The notes: generated by a model from the letters alone, not told the origin. A stretch of 34,762 bases of DNA from Hyphomicrobiales bacterium (GCA_027024225.1 JALVSR010000080.1:1-34762); one strand, 5' to 3'; shown: positions 24,473 through 33,583, counted from the first letter of the stretch. Made by a program: numbers and translations.

Positions 24473-25384
24473 ATGAACACAGCCAAAAACACAGCCAAAT
24501 CCAACAGCGCCAATGGCGGCAAGCGCATCGCCTTTCAGGGCGAGCCGGGCGCCAACTCGCACACGGCCTGCCTGGAGGTGCGGCCCGATTACGACCCCCT
24601 GCCCTGCCCCACGTTCGAGGACGTGTTCGCGGCGGTGGAGCGCGGCGATGCCGAGCTGGCCATGATACCGGTGGAAAACACCCTGGCCGGGCGGGTGGCG
24701 GACATTCATCACCTGCTGCCCGAATCCAGCCTGTACATCGTGGGCGAGCATTTCCTGACCATTCATCATCAGCTCATGGCGCCGCCGGGAGCGACGCTGG
24801 AGGGCTTGCGGGAGGTGCATTCGCACGTGCATGCGCTGGGGCAGTGTCGCAAGCTCATTCGCGAGCTGGGACTGAAGGCGCACGTGGCCGCTGACACCGC
24901 CGGCGCGGCGCGCGAAGTGGCCGAACGTGGCAATGTCGCGGCGGCAGCCATCGCGCCGAGGCTGGCGGCGGAAATATACGGACTGGAGATCCTGCGCGAG
25001 AACGTGGAGGACGAAGCCCACAATGTCACGCGCTTTCTCATCATGGCGCGCGAGCCGGTGGAGACCTCACCCGATGACGGGCCGGTCATCACCTCGTTCA
25101 TCTTCCAGGTGCGCAACATCCCCGCCGCGCTCTACAAGGCGCTGGGCGGATTCGCCACCAACGGGGTGAACATGACGCGGCTGGAATCGCACCAGATCGG
25201 CGGCAAGTTGCAGGCCACACAGTTTCATGCCGACATCGAGGGGCACCCGGACGAGGCGCCGGTGAAGCGGGCGTTCGAGGAGCTGGATTTCTTCTCCAAC
25301 GACGTGCGCATCCTGGGGACCTATCCGGCCAGCCCGCTCAGGGCGAAGCTGATGGGGCAGACGCCCCCGGAGCAAGCGGATTAA
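24473..25384 (+). CDS. pheA: Prephenate dehydratase PheA (PDT plus ACT domains)
   Basis: A 303-residue monofunctional prephenate dehydratase that makes phenylpyruvate for phenylalanine. The catalytic part (about 17-195) shows FQGEPGANSHTAC, MIPVENTLAGRVADIHHLL, SHVHALGQCRK, and the TRF motif in HNVTRFLIM. The C-terminal ACT domain (about 205-290) has SFIFQVRNIPAALYKALGG and NMTRLESH, which in the family bind phenylalanine for feedback control. There is no chorismate mutase domain. The start 24473 lies 4 nt after the kdsB stop without a clear ribosome site, so coupling is likely. Confidence 0.95.
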   Translation: MNTAKNTAKSNSANGGKRIAFQGEPGANSHTACLEVRPDYDPLPCPTFEDVFAAVERGDAELAMIPVENTLAGRVADIHHLLPESSLYIVGEHFLTIHHQLMAPPGATLEGLREVHSHVHALGQCRKLIRELGLKAHVAADTAGAAREVAERGNVAAAAIAPRLAAEIYGLEILRENVEDEAHNVTRFLIMAREPVETSPDDGPVITSFIFQVRNIPAALYKALGGFATNGVNMTRLESHQIGGKLQATQFHADIEGHPDEAPVKRAFEELDFFSNDVRILGTYPASPLRAKLMGQTPPEQAD

Positions 25385-25387
25385 GAG

Positions 25388-26548
25388 ATGACACAGCTCA
25401 TCATCGGCGCGCGCAATGCGGCGGAAGCGACGCTGGCGGCAGAAGCCGGGGCGGACGTGGTGCTGCTGAAGGAACCGGGAGAAGGGCTGCCCGGGGCGCT
25501 GAAGCGCGCCGCCATCAGGCAGGCCATCACGGCCGTGGGGCCGCGGGCGCAAGTCTGGGCCGGCATCGGCGACGTGGCCATGGAGCCGGAGGCGGTGTCG
25601 CGCGCCACGAGAGCCATCGCCAACAGCGGCGCGACGCGGGTGGTGATCCCCTTGCATGGGGTGCGGGCGGCGGAATGCGTCGCCGCGCTGGCCGGGCCGG
25701 CGGATGCTCTCTCCGCGCGGCCGATGGCGGTGCTGTTCGCCGATCTGGGGTTTCCCGAGACGCTTTTCGACGAGCTGGCGCGGAGCGGATTCGCCGGGGT
25801 GATGCTGGACGTGGCGGAAAAGGGGCGCGGCGGGCGGCTGACCGATCTGATGCCGCAAGACGAGCTTGCCCGTTTCGTGGCGATGGCGAAAACGGCCGGA
25901 CTGGAATGCGCTCTTGCCGGGCGCCTGGGGGTGACGGATGTCCCGGTGCTGCTGGCATTAAGCCCGCATGCGCCCGATGCACTGGCCTTCCGCGCGGCGA
26001 CCTGCGTGCATGGCGAGGCCACCATGCCGCTGGAGGGCGCGCGCGTGCGGGAGCTGGCGCGGCTGATGGGCTGCCAGGCGGCCGAGACGATGGAGAAGGT
26101 TTCCGCGCCCGTGCCGGTGCAAGAGGAGACCGCCGCGGTGGTGCCGGACAAGGTGTTCGTGCGCGGGCTGGAACTGGACGCCTGGATTGGCGTGCATCAC
26201 GTGGAAAAAGGCGACACGCAGCGGGTGCGCATCGACGTGGAGGCGGAGCTGTCGCCGCGCGAGCGCGAGGAAAGCATCGGCGAAACCATCTGTTACGATT
26301 ACATCATCGAGGGCATTCACGACATCCTGGCGCGCGGACACATCAACCTGGTGGAAACGCTGGCGGAGGAGATCGCCGAGCACGTGCTGCGGCACGACCT
26401 GGCGCGCGGGGTGACGGTTCGGGTGGAAAAGACCGAGCGCGTGCCCGGCGCCCGGCTGGGGGTGGAAATCCGCCGCCGCAAGAGGCGCGCCGACGCGGCG
26501 GCGGTCATCCCCATGCCATCACCGGCGGCGACGAGCGCGAAAGGATAG
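25388..26548 (+). CDS. Fusion: MfnB-like (5-formylfuran-3-yl)methyl phosphate synthase + dihydroneopterin aldolase FolB
   Basis: A 386-residue protein with two domains. Residues 1-235 match the DUF556/MfnB family, a TIM barrel that condenses two glyceraldehyde-3-phosphates in methanofuran synthesis: LIIGARNAAEA at the start, LLKEPGEGLPGA with Lys28 aligned to the family's active lysine, DVAEKGRGGRL with Asp141 and Lys145 in the family spacing, and LAGRLGVTDVPVLLAL. Residues about 256-370 are FolB-like, making 6-hydroxymethyl-dihydropterin: LELDAWIGVHHVEKGDTQRVRIDVE, ICYDYIIEGI, LVETLAEEIAEHVL and VRVEKTERVPGARLGVEI. Both precursors are used in tetrahydromethanopterin/methanofuran-dependent C1 oxidation of methylotrophs, but FolB could also serve ordinary folate. 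Follows pheA by 3 nt. Fusion was judged real because the frame runs through a short linker (about 236-255) without a start signal. Confidence 0.82.
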   Translation: MTQLIIGARNAAEATLAAEAGADVVLLKEPGEGLPGALKRAAIRQAITAVGPRAQVWAGIGDVAMEPEAVSRATRAIANSGATRVVIPLHGVRAAECVAALAGPADALSARPMAVLFADLGFPETLFDELARSGFAGVMLDVAEKGRGGRLTDLMPQDELARFVAMAKTAGLECALAGRLGVTDVPVLLALSPHAPDALAFRAATCVHGEATMPLEGARVRELARLMGCQAAETMEKVSAPVPVQEETAAVVPDKVFVRGLELDAWIGVHHVEKGDTQRVRIDVEAELSPREREESIGETICYDYIIEGIHDILARGHINLVETLAEEIAEHVLRHDLARGVTVRVEKTERVPGARLGVEIRRRKRRADAAAVIPMPSPAATSAKG

Positions 26549-26708
26549 GCGCCAGCCCCGCCACCGCAGCGCACCTTGCGGCCGCCGCAGCCTATTGCGT
26601 GCCTTCACGGCCGCATGACGCGCGCAGCGTCACGGACGGACAAACCCGCGGACACCCCGCCCCGCCTCGCGAGAGGCGGCAGGGTTGCGCCGCCTGGCCG
26701 CGCGTTCC

Positions 26709-27149
26709 TCACGAGCGGACGATATAGACGTCCACCGGCGCATGGCGCACCACGCGCGCGGCGTTCGGGCCCAGCAGGTAATCCTGCATCTTCGGCCGGT
26801 GCGAGGCCATGATGATGAGATCGCTGCCCAGCTTCTGCGCGGCGCGGATGATCTTGTGATAGATGGTGCCCACGGAAACGTGTCCTTCCGCCTCGACGTC
26901 ATCCGGCACGTTCTCCTTTAGCCACGCACTCAGCTCTTCTTCCGCCTTCTTGCGCGCCTGCTTTTCGAAATCCGGCGGGAAGAAGCTGCCCACCACCGGC
27001 AGGCCGAAGTCGGGGATGACGGTGAGCACATCGAGATGCGCGCCATATTTCCGCGCCAGATCCACGGCCATCGGCAGGGCCTTGTTCCACGAGCTGGGCT
27101 CGCCCAGCTCGATGGGCAGCAGGATGCGCTTGATACTTATCTCGCTCAT
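26709..27149 (-). CDS. Universal stress protein, UspA family, linked to the TRAP transporter
   Basis: A 146-residue cytoplasmic Usp. The N-terminal beta strand IKRILLPIELGEPSSW, the middle AHLDVLTVIPDFG and the C-terminal SDLIIMASHRPKMQDYLLGPNAARVVRHAPVDVYIVR are typical. The ATP motif GxxG-x9-G(S/T) is degenerate (ASHRPKMQDYLLGP), so nucleotide binding is uncertain. It begins 51 nt after the TRAP permease gene on the same strand with a good site (gggaggatgagg). A Usp protein linked to a TRAP transporter (TeaD in Halomonas) is known to tune uptake, and a similar role is plausible here. Convergent with the mfnB-folB gene; the 160-nt gap holds only a 7-bp hairpin at 26662-26679. Confidence 0.9.
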   Translation of the reverse strand: MSEISIKRILLPIELGEPSSWNKALPMAVDLARKYGAHLDVLTVIPDFGLPVVGSFFPPDFEKQARKKAEEELSAWLKENVPDDVEAEGHVSVGTIYHKIIRAAQKLGSDLIIMASHRPKMQDYLLGPNAARVVRHAPVDVYIVRS

Positions 27150-27200
27150 GTCCTCATCCTCCCGTGGTAATGTGCAGCGCCCGCCGCCCTCGTTGATGCT

Positions 27201-29849
27201 TCACGCCGCCGCGCCCGCCAGCTCCTGCCGGCGGCGGCGACGCAATTGCGAGGCGATGACCAGCCCCAGCAACAGCAGCGCGGGGATGTAGAACACCTCC
27301 TTCGGCATGCGTTCCGCCGGCTCGTACACCTTCGATATGGTGACCGGCTTGTCGGCATAGAAGTCGAACTGGCGGGAAAGCTCGAAATGCGGCGTGCCCG
27401 GCATGGGCTCCTCCAGCTTCACGGTGTCGCCCTCGATCCGCACCACGATGCCCGCCTTGCGCAGACGCTCCTGCGCGTTCTTGCCGGGCTTGAGCTCCAC
27501 TTGCAGCAGTGTCGAGCGCACCTTGTCCGGGTCATCCAGGTCCGGGCCGGCCACCCTGATGCGCATCAGCTTGCCCGGCTCGGTCTTGTCTACCAGCTCC
27601 ATGATCTTCGTGCCGGGGTGCTCGATGAACGGCGGCTGCACCATGTCCAGCCAGAAGCCGGGGCGGAACAGGGTGAAGGCGATCAGCAGCAGCGCCGCCG
27701 TCTCCCACCACCTGTTGCGCACGAACATGTAGTTCTGCGTGGCGGAAGCGAACAGCAGCATGGCGATGACGCCGATGATGAAGATGAAAATGCCCTTCCA
27801 CAGCGTCACGTCGATGAGCAGCAGCTCGGTGTTGAACACGAACAGGAAGGGCAGGATGGCGGTGCGGATGTCGTACATGAAGCCCTGGATGCCCGTCTTG
27901 ATGGGATCGCCGCCCGAGATGGCCGCGGCCGCGAAGGCCGCCAGGCCCACGGGCGGGGTGTCGTCGGCCAGGATACCGAAATAGAAGACGAACATGTGCG
28001 CCGCCACCGCCGGAAGCAACAGGCCATTCTGCGCGCCCACCGAGATGATGACCGGCGCCATGAGCGAGGACACCACGATGTAGTTCGCCGTGGTCGGCAG
28101 GCCCATGCCCAGCACCAGACTCATGACCGCCACCAGCAGCAGCATCAGGATGAGCGAGCCGGCGGAGAGATACTCCACGAAGGCGCCGATGACCTGGTGT
28201 GCGCCCGTCAGCCCGATGGTGCCAACGATGATGCCCGCCGCGCCCGTGGCCACGGCAATGGAGATCATGGAACGCGCACCGGCGATGAGCCCCTCGATCC
28301 AGTCGGAAAAGCCGCGCCCGAGCTGTTCGCCCAGCCGCATCTGCCCGCGGAAGAAGCCCTTGATGGCGTGCTGGGTGAAGGCGATGAAGGTCATGGCCAG
28401 CACCGCGTAGTAGGCCGCCGTGCCGGCGGAGGTACGCTCGATCATGATCATCCAGATGAGCAGGATGATGGGCAGGATGTAATACAGCCCCGTGATGGCC
28501 ACCGCGCCGGCGCGCGGCAGTTCGGTGATCGGCGCGTCCGGGTCGTCGATCTCCAGGTCGGGCTTTTTCGCGGCGAACCAGGCCAGCACCAGGTAGGCGG
28601 CCAGGAACATGAGCATGACCGTGTAGGTGGTCATGTTGGGGAAGGCCACCTTGATCCACCCCAGCACGTAATAGACGAAGGCGAACAGGATGAGCGTGGC
28701 CAGGAAACCGCCAACGAACAGCATGAGCGACTGCGCCCACGTGCGCCCGGTTTCCGGCTTGGGCAGGCCCTTCAGGTTCAGTTTCAGCGCTTCCAGGTGC
28801 ACGATGTAAACGAGCGCGATGTAGGAGATCAGCGCCGGCACGAAGGCGTGCTTGACGAGATCGAAATAGGGCGTGCCGGTGAACTCGGCGATCAGGAAGG
28901 CCGCCGCGCCCATGACCGGCGGGGTGAGCTGGCCGTTGGTGGAGGACGCCACTTCCACCGCGCCGGCCTTTTCCGGCGGAAAGCCGGTGCGCTTCATCAG
29001 CGGGATGGTGAAGGTGCCGGTGGTGACCACGTTGGCGATGGACGAGCCGGAGTAGAGGCCGGAAAGCCCCGAGGCCACCACCGCCGCCTTGGCCGGGCCG
29101 CCGCGCAGATGCCCCAGCAGGGCGAAGGCCACCTTGATGAAGTAGCCGCCCGCGCCGGCCTTTTCCAGGATGGCGCCGAACAGCACGAACAGGAAGATGA
29201 GCGTGGTGGAAACCTCCAGCGGCTTGCCGAACACGCCTTCCTCCTGCATCCAGAAGTGCCACATGGCCTTGCCGAAGCTCGCACCTTTCCACTGGATGAC
29301 TTCCGGCACCCAGCCCTTGTCGCCGAAGAAGACATAGGCCAGGAAGATGGAGCAGACGATGACCAGCGGCAGGCCCAGCGAACGCCAGGTCGTGAGCAGG
29401 ATCAGGGAAAGACCCAGCGCCGAGACAACCAGGTCCGTGGTGGTGGGCAGGCCGGCGCGCTCGGCGATGGCGGTGGCGTTGACCACGCCGTAGAGCGTGA
29501 CCACAATGCCCAGACCCGCCAGCAGCCAATCATACCAGGGGATGCGGTCGCGCGGCGAAGATTTCAGCAGCGGATAGGCCATGGCCGCCAGCACCAGCGC
29601 GAAGGCCAGGTGAATGCGCCGGGTCTTTACCGACCCCATGTAAAAGGCGATGTCCAGCCCCAGACTGCGCGCCCACTCCTGCAGCATGCCGGGCAGCGGC
29701 GAAGCGATGTAGATCTGGAACAATGACCAGGCGATACATATGCCGAAGAAGACCTTCGCCTGCCAGCCCACCGGGTTGCGCGCGCCGGAATCCACCTCCG
29801 CCGCCAGCTCCTCCGCATCCAGCTGATGCACCTTGCGCTCGCTGGCCAT
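27201..29849 (-). CDS. TAXI-type TRAP transporter, fused 4TM/12TM permease with C-terminal DUF3394
   Basis: An 881-residue inner-membrane protein that fuses the small (DctQ-like) and large (DctM-like) permease subunits of a sodium-driven TRAP transporter. The cytoplasmic N-terminus (ASERKVHQLDAEELAAEVDSG) leads to the first helices; the large domain has ASGLSGLYSGSSIANVVTTGTF, FPPEKAGAVEVASSTNGQLTPPVMGAAAFL and LVLGMGLPTTANYIVVSSL, family hallmarks. The last roughly 190 residues (from about 690) match the DUF3394 tail found on such fused permeases. Start 29849 follows ggaggggg; the frame is open to 29918. It works with the binding protein encoded upstream. Substrates of TAXI transporters are mostly glutamate or other organic acids, not determined here. 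Confidence 0.93.
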   Translation of the reverse strand: MASERKVHQLDAEELAAEVDSGARNPVGWQAKVFFGICIAWSLFQIYIASPLPGMLQEWARSLGLDIAFYMGSVKTRRIHLAFALVLAAMAYPLLKSSPRDRIPWYDWLLAGLGIVVTLYGVVNATAIAERAGLPTTTDLVVSALGLSLILLTTWRSLGLPLVIVCSIFLAYVFFGDKGWVPEVIQWKGASFGKAMWHFWMQEEGVFGKPLEVSTTLIFLFVLFGAILEKAGAGGYFIKVAFALLGHLRGGPAKAAVVASGLSGLYSGSSIANVVTTGTFTIPLMKRTGFPPEKAGAVEVASSTNGQLTPPVMGAAAFLIAEFTGTPYFDLVKHAFVPALISYIALVYIVHLEALKLNLKGLPKPETGRTWAQSLMLFVGGFLATLILFAFVYYVLGWIKVAFPNMTTYTVMLMFLAAYLVLAWFAAKKPDLEIDDPDAPITELPRAGAVAITGLYYILPIILLIWMIMIERTSAGTAAYYAVLAMTFIAFTQHAIKGFFRGQMRLGEQLGRGFSDWIEGLIAGARSMISIAVATGAAGIIVGTIGLTGAHQVIGAFVEYLSAGSLILMLLLVAVMSLVLGMGLPTTANYIVVSSLMAPVIISVGAQNGLLLPAVAAHMFVFYFGILADDTPPVGLAAFAAAAISGGDPIKTGIQGFMYDIRTAILPFLFVFNTELLLIDVTLWKGIFIFIIGVIAMLLFASATQNYMFVRNRWWETAALLLIAFTLFRPGFWLDMVQPPFIEHPGTKIMELVDKTEPGKLMRIRVAGPDLDDPDKVRSTLLQVELKPGKNAQERLRKAGIVVRIEGDTVKLEEPMPGTPHFELSRQFDFYADKPVTISKVYEPAERMPKEVFYIPALLLLGLVIASQLRRRRRQELAGAAA

Positions 29850-29997
29850 GACGCCCCCTCCCTGACTTGCCGTTTCAGCCGACCCGCGATCTTTCGCATT
29901 GGCCGGACCACCTCCCACTCTTGCGGAATGAAAGATGCCGGAAGCCTCAACGACGCTTCGGTTCTTTCATTGCGAAAAAGCGGAGCTCCAGGAAAAC

Positions 29998-30036
29998 GAA
30001 GAAAGGAAAGGGAGGCGCCGCGCGATGGCGCCTCCC
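29998..30036 (-). terminator. Attenuator-like terminator between the TRAP binding protein and permease genes
   Basis: A perfect 10-bp stem, gggaggcgcc (30010-30019) with ggcgcctccc (30027-30036), 7-nt loop, followed on the - strand by the pyrimidine tract ctttcctttcttc. It lies 17 nt after the binding protein stop. Partial termination here would give more binding protein than permease, as is common for such systems. Confidence 0.7.
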
Positions 30037-30052
30037 GGTTCCGCGTACCGGC

Positions 30053-31027
30053 CTACTTCAGCCAGCCACGCTCCTTGTAGTACTTGACCGCACCGGGGTG
30101 CAGCGGAGCGGACAGCGAGGCCGAGATCATCTCTTCCGGCTTCAGATGCGCGAAGGCCGGGTGCAGCTTCTTGAAGGCGTCGAAGTTGTCGAAGACGCTC
30201 TTCACGAGGTTGTAGACGACGTCCTCCGGCACCCAGGCCGCAGTGACCAGCGTGGCGCGCACGCCCCAGGTGGGCACGTCTTCCTTCTGCTGCGGATACA
30301 GCCCGCCCGGAATCACCGCGAAGCTGTAATACGGGGTGTTCTTAACCAGCTCGTCCAGCTTCGGCGCGCGGGCGTTCACCAGGTGCGAGGGGCACGAGGC
30401 CAGCGTTTCCTGCGTCAGCGCGGAGGGATGCCCCACCAGCCAGAAGTAGGCGTCGATCTTGTTGTCGCACAGGGCCTGGCCGGTTTCGGCCGACTTCAGC
30501 TCGGCCGCCAGCTTCAGGTCGGAACGCTTCCAGCCCAGCGTCTTTTCGATCACTTCCCAGGTGCCGCGGGTGCCGGAACCGGGGTTGCCGATGTTCACCC
30601 GCTTGCCCTTCAGGTCCAGGATGTTCTTGATGCCGGAATCGTTCCGCGCAACGATGGTCACCGGCTCCGGATGCACGGAAAACACCGCGCGCAGCTCCTT
30701 GAACGGCCCCTTGTCCTTGAACTTGGAGGTGCCGTGATAGGCATGATACTGCCAGTCCGACTGCGCCACGCCGAACTCCAGCTCCTTGTTGCGGATGGCG
30801 TTGATGTTGTAGATGGAGCCGCCGGTGGATTCCACCGAGCAGCGGATGCCCGTTTCCTTGCGACGCTTGTTCATCAGCCGGCAGATGGCGCCACCGGTGG
30901 GATAATACACGCCGGTAATGCCGCCGGTGCCGATGGAGATGAACTTCGTCTCAGCGGAGGCGGTGCCGGATACCGCGCCCAGCGCCAGCGCCGTGGCCGC
31001 GGCCATACCCCAGAAAATCTTTCTCAT
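30053..31027 (-). CDS. TAXI family TRAP transporter solute-binding protein
   Basis: A 324-residue periplasmic binding protein. Signal peptide MRKIFWGMAAATALALGAVS with cleavage after ASA near 25. The mature start TKFISIGTGGITGVYYPTGGAICRLMN is the TAXI signature, followed by RCSVESTGGSIYNINAIRN, LEFGVAQSDWQYHAYHGTSKF and VNIGNPGSGTRGTWEVIEKTLGW. The start at 31027 follows gggagagag; the frame is open to 31111. It captures the ligand for the fused permease encoded downstream. Confidence 0.95.
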   Translation of the reverse strand: MRKIFWGMAAATALALGAVSGTASAETKFISIGTGGITGVYYPTGGAICRLMNKRRKETGIRCSVESTGGSIYNINAIRNKELEFGVAQSDWQYHAYHGTSKFKDKGPFKELRAVFSVHPEPVTIVARNDSGIKNILDLKGKRVNIGNPGSGTRGTWEVIEKTLGWKRSDLKLAAELKSAETGQALCDNKIDAYFWLVGHPSALTQETLASCPSHLVNARAPKLDELVKNTPYYSFAVIPGGLYPQQKEDVPTWGVRATLVTAAWVPEDVVYNLVKSVFDNFDAFKKLHPAFAHLKPEEMISASLSAPLHPGAVKYYKERGWLK

Positions 31028-31070
31028 GGTGGTCTCTCTCCCTGTTTGTGAGATTGTTGTGAAAGCGAGC

Positions 31071-31091
31071 ATCGGAAGCGTCCGCTCCGAT
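31071..31091. promoter_or_regulatory. Inverted repeat upstream of the TRAP binding protein gene
   Basis: ATCGGAAGCG-tc-CGCTCCGAT, an almost perfect palindrome 44 nt before the TRAP binding protein start. It could be an operator for the transporter operon or a 5' leader hairpin. No regulator gene is adjacent. The rest of the 31028-31274 gap shows nothing else clear. Confidence 0.35.
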
Positions 31092-31274
31092 ACGAGACAA
31101 CAGCAGGCCATTCGGTTGCCCAGGGAACAAGGTTATGGCCATTCATGCGTTTTGGCAAGCACGCACCCTTGCGGAAGGCATCCATCCACGGCGCGGGCAT
31201 GACAGGCCCGGGTTGCCTTCGTCGTGCGCATGGGGCTATGTCTGCACTCATCATGAATACTGGCCGGTTTTGGC

Positions 31275-33026
31275 ATGAAGCACATCACGAGCATTTTCCG
31301 CATCATCGGCCGGCTGGGCAAACGCCGCGCCCTGTTCCTGTTTCTGGCCCTGTCGCTCAACAGCCTGCTTGAAGGCTTCGGCATCGCCACGCTGGTGCCG
31401 CTCATGTTGCTGGCCGTTGGCCAGGACAGCAGCGCCATGCCGCCCATCGCCGTGAGCATCCTGGGGCTGGTGCAGTCGCTCGGCCTGCCACGCGCGCCCT
31501 GGCTCCTGGCGATCCTCGCCGCGGGCGCGCTGGTGCTGCGCGAGCTCATCAGCTTCACCATTCTCACCTGGGCGGGTTTCGTGATCGCCGATACGGAAGC
31601 CCGCCTGCGCACACGCATGATGAGCGAAATCGTACGCGCCCGCTGGACCTGGTTTCACGAGCAGCAACTGGGCGGCACGGCCATATCGCTGGCCGACTTC
31701 ACCTCCCGCGCCGCGCAGGCCATGGAGTTCGCGGTCAAGGCGCTGGCGCTGCTCATGCGCACGCTGGTCTACATCGGCCTCATCGTGCTCATCTCGCCCA
31801 TGCTGGCCGCACTGGTGCTGGTGGCCAGCATCACCCTGTTCGCGCCGCTGTTCGTCCTTATCCGCCTGATGGGCAAGTACAGCAAGCGCTACGCCGGCTC
31901 CACCTCGAGCCTTTCGGCCCGATTCGCCGATGTTTTCGCCTCCATCAAGACCATCAAGGCCATGGGACTGGAAGAAGGCGTGCTGCCGCTGTTCGAACGC
32001 CTCATCGCGCGCCTGCGCAAATATCGCCGGCGGGTCATGATCACCAACCACGGCCTCGTCGCCCTGCAGAACATCGTGGGCATCATCCTCATCTTCACCA
32101 CGCTGTACCTGGCCGTTCACTGGCTCGGCATCTCGGTGGTGGAGGTCAGCGTCGTGGCGGGCCTGACGCTGAGCGTCGCCAGGAACTTCAGCCGCACCCA
32201 ATACCTGATGCAACAAGTGGCCGAGCTGGCGCCCTACCTGGAGCGGGTGGAGGCGCTCACCGGCTCCGCCCACGCCGCACGCGAGCCCGAAACGACAGGC
32301 AAGCCCCCTCGCCTGCGACGCGAGATCCGGCTGGAAAACGTCTCCTTCTCCCATCCCGGCAAGCCGGTGCTGAAGAATGTCTCCCTGTCCATTCCCGCCA
32401 ACGCCATTACCGTGCTCACCGGTCATTCCGGCGCCGGGAAGACCACCATCATCGACCTCATCACCGGGCTCATCCGGCCCGATAGCGGGCGCATCATGAT
32501 CAATGGCGAGGCGCTGGAGGACATCGACCTGAAAGCCTGGCGGCACATGATCGGCTACGTGCCACAGGAGCTCATCCTGCTATCCGGCACCGTGCGCGAC
32601 AACATCCGGCTGGGCCTGGAGGTGCCGGACGAGGACATCTGGCGGGCGCTGGAGTTGGCCGGCGCGGCCGGTTTCGTGCGCGAGCTGCCACGGGGGCTGG
32701 ACACCGACCTGGGCGAGCGCGGCGTGAAGCTCTCTGGCGGCCAGCGCCAGCGGCTCTCGCTGGCCCGCGCCCTGATACGCCGGCCGAAGTTGCTCATTCT
32801 GGACGAGGTGACATCCGCCCTGGACCCGGACACCGAGCGCCGGCTGGTGGAGCAGGTGGTGCGGCTGGCGAGGGAAAACGACATCACCATCATCGCCATC
32901 ACCCATACACAGCGATGGCAGGAGGTGGCCGACCAGCTGGTGCGCCTGCGGGAAGGCGAGGTCACGGTAGAGAAAAGAACAGAGACGAAAAAACCTTCCG
33001 GCAAGAGTGCGGCGGCTGCCTCGTGA
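31275..33026 (+). CDS. ABC exporter, fused membrane and ATPase domains
   Basis: A 583-residue half-transporter of the MsbA/type IV exporter kind. About six helices lie within residues 15-310, with the usual conserved GTAISLADFTSRAAQAMEF and IKTIKAMGLEEGVLPLFE coupling-helix regions. The ATPase part has Walker A GHSGAGKTT near 383, Q-loop YVPQELILLSGTVRDNI, signature LSGGQRQRLSLARAL near 486, Walker B LLILDEVTSALD near 508 and switch histidine in AITHTQRW. A homodimer would export a lipid, peptide or drug; the substrate is unknown. It is followed after 23 nt by a DUF302-like exported protein, which may be functionally linked. No clear ribosome site was seen before the ATG, so the start is moderately sure. 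Confidence 0.88.
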   Translation: MKHITSIFRIIGRLGKRRALFLFLALSLNSLLEGFGIATLVPLMLLAVGQDSSAMPPIAVSILGLVQSLGLPRAPWLLAILAAGALVLRELISFTILTWAGFVIADTEARLRTRMMSEIVRARWTWFHEQQLGGTAISLADFTSRAAQAMEFAVKALALLMRTLVYIGLIVLISPMLAALVLVASITLFAPLFVLIRLMGKYSKRYAGSTSSLSARFADVFASIKTIKAMGLEEGVLPLFERLIARLRKYRRRVMITNHGLVALQNIVGIILIFTTLYLAVHWLGISVVEVSVVAGLTLSVARNFSRTQYLMQQVAELAPYLERVEALTGSAHAAREPETTGKPPRLRREIRLENVSFSHPGKPVLKNVSLSIPANAITVLTGHSGAGKTTIIDLITGLIRPDSGRIMINGEALEDIDLKAWRHMIGYVPQELILLSGTVRDNIRLGLEVPDEDIWRALELAGAAGFVRELPRGLDTDLGERGVKLSGGQRQRLSLARALIRRPKLLILDEVTSALDPDTERRLVEQVVRLARENDITIIAITHTQRWQEVADQLVRLREGEVTVEKRTETKKPSGKSAAAAS

Positions 33027-33049
33027 CCGGAAAAAGGGGAGGAACCATC

Positions 33050-33583
33050 ATGCGTTGGAAAATGCGTCCCGGGCCGGCATTGCCGGTCGTGCTGCTTGTG
33101 CTGTTCGTGGCCACGGTCATGCAATGGGGCGGGAGGCACCCCGCGGAGGCGACGCAGGCATCTTCCACCGCCACGCCGATGCTGGTGCGCCGGGTCGTGC
33201 AAGTCGCTTTCGATGATGCCCTGTTCGACCTGGAGGAGTCCATCACCGGCAAGGGACTCAAGATCACCTACCGGGCGGATATCGCCTCCATGCTCGAGCG
33301 CACGGGCAAGGACCTGGGCTTCACCGAAAAGATTTTCCGCGGCGGCGTGGTCTTGCAGTTCTGTTCGGCAAAACTTTCCTACCAGGCCATGAAGGCGAAT
33401 CCGGCCAATATCGCCTTTTGCCCTTATGGCATCTTCCTGTATGAAACGGAAAGAGAGCCGGGCAAGTCGGTGGTGGGATATAGACCGCTGCCAATCAACA
33501 CCGGTGATGTCGCCTCCGACAAGGCCCGCGCGGCCATCAACGCGCTGCTGGAATCCATCGTGAAGGAAGTGGCGGGAGAATAG
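33050..33583 (+). CDS. Exported DUF302-like protein
   Basis: A 177-residue protein with an N-terminal hydrophobic segment ([19 protein letters not shown], about 9-27; signal peptide or anchor) and a DUF302-like domain: [69 protein letters not shown] and VVGYRPLP. The function of DUF302 is not established; in other bacteria it is found in exported proteins near redox or respiratory genes. Two cysteines (FCS, FCP) are conserved in its relatives as I recall. Start 33050 has an excellent ribosome site (aaggggagg) and lies 23 nt after the ABC exporter, so the two are likely one transcript. Confidence 0.75.
   Translation: MRWKMRPGPALPVVLLVLFVATVMQWGGRHPAEATQASSTATPMLVRRVVQVAFDDALFDLEESITGKGLKITYRADIASMLERTGKDLGFTEKIFRGGVVLQFCSAKLSYQAMKANPANIAFCPYGIFLYETEREPGKSVVGYRPLPINTGDVASDKARAAINALLESIVKEVAGE

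Noticed and set aside
25388-26548. Two separate genes mfnB and folB
   Set aside because: The frame is continuous, and the linker shows no stop and no convincing ribosome site before the FolB part.
26662-26679. Terminator between the mfnB-folB and usp genes
   Set aside because: The 7-bp hairpin (ccgcctc-gcga-gaggcgg) has no T tract on either strand, so it was not listed as a terminator.
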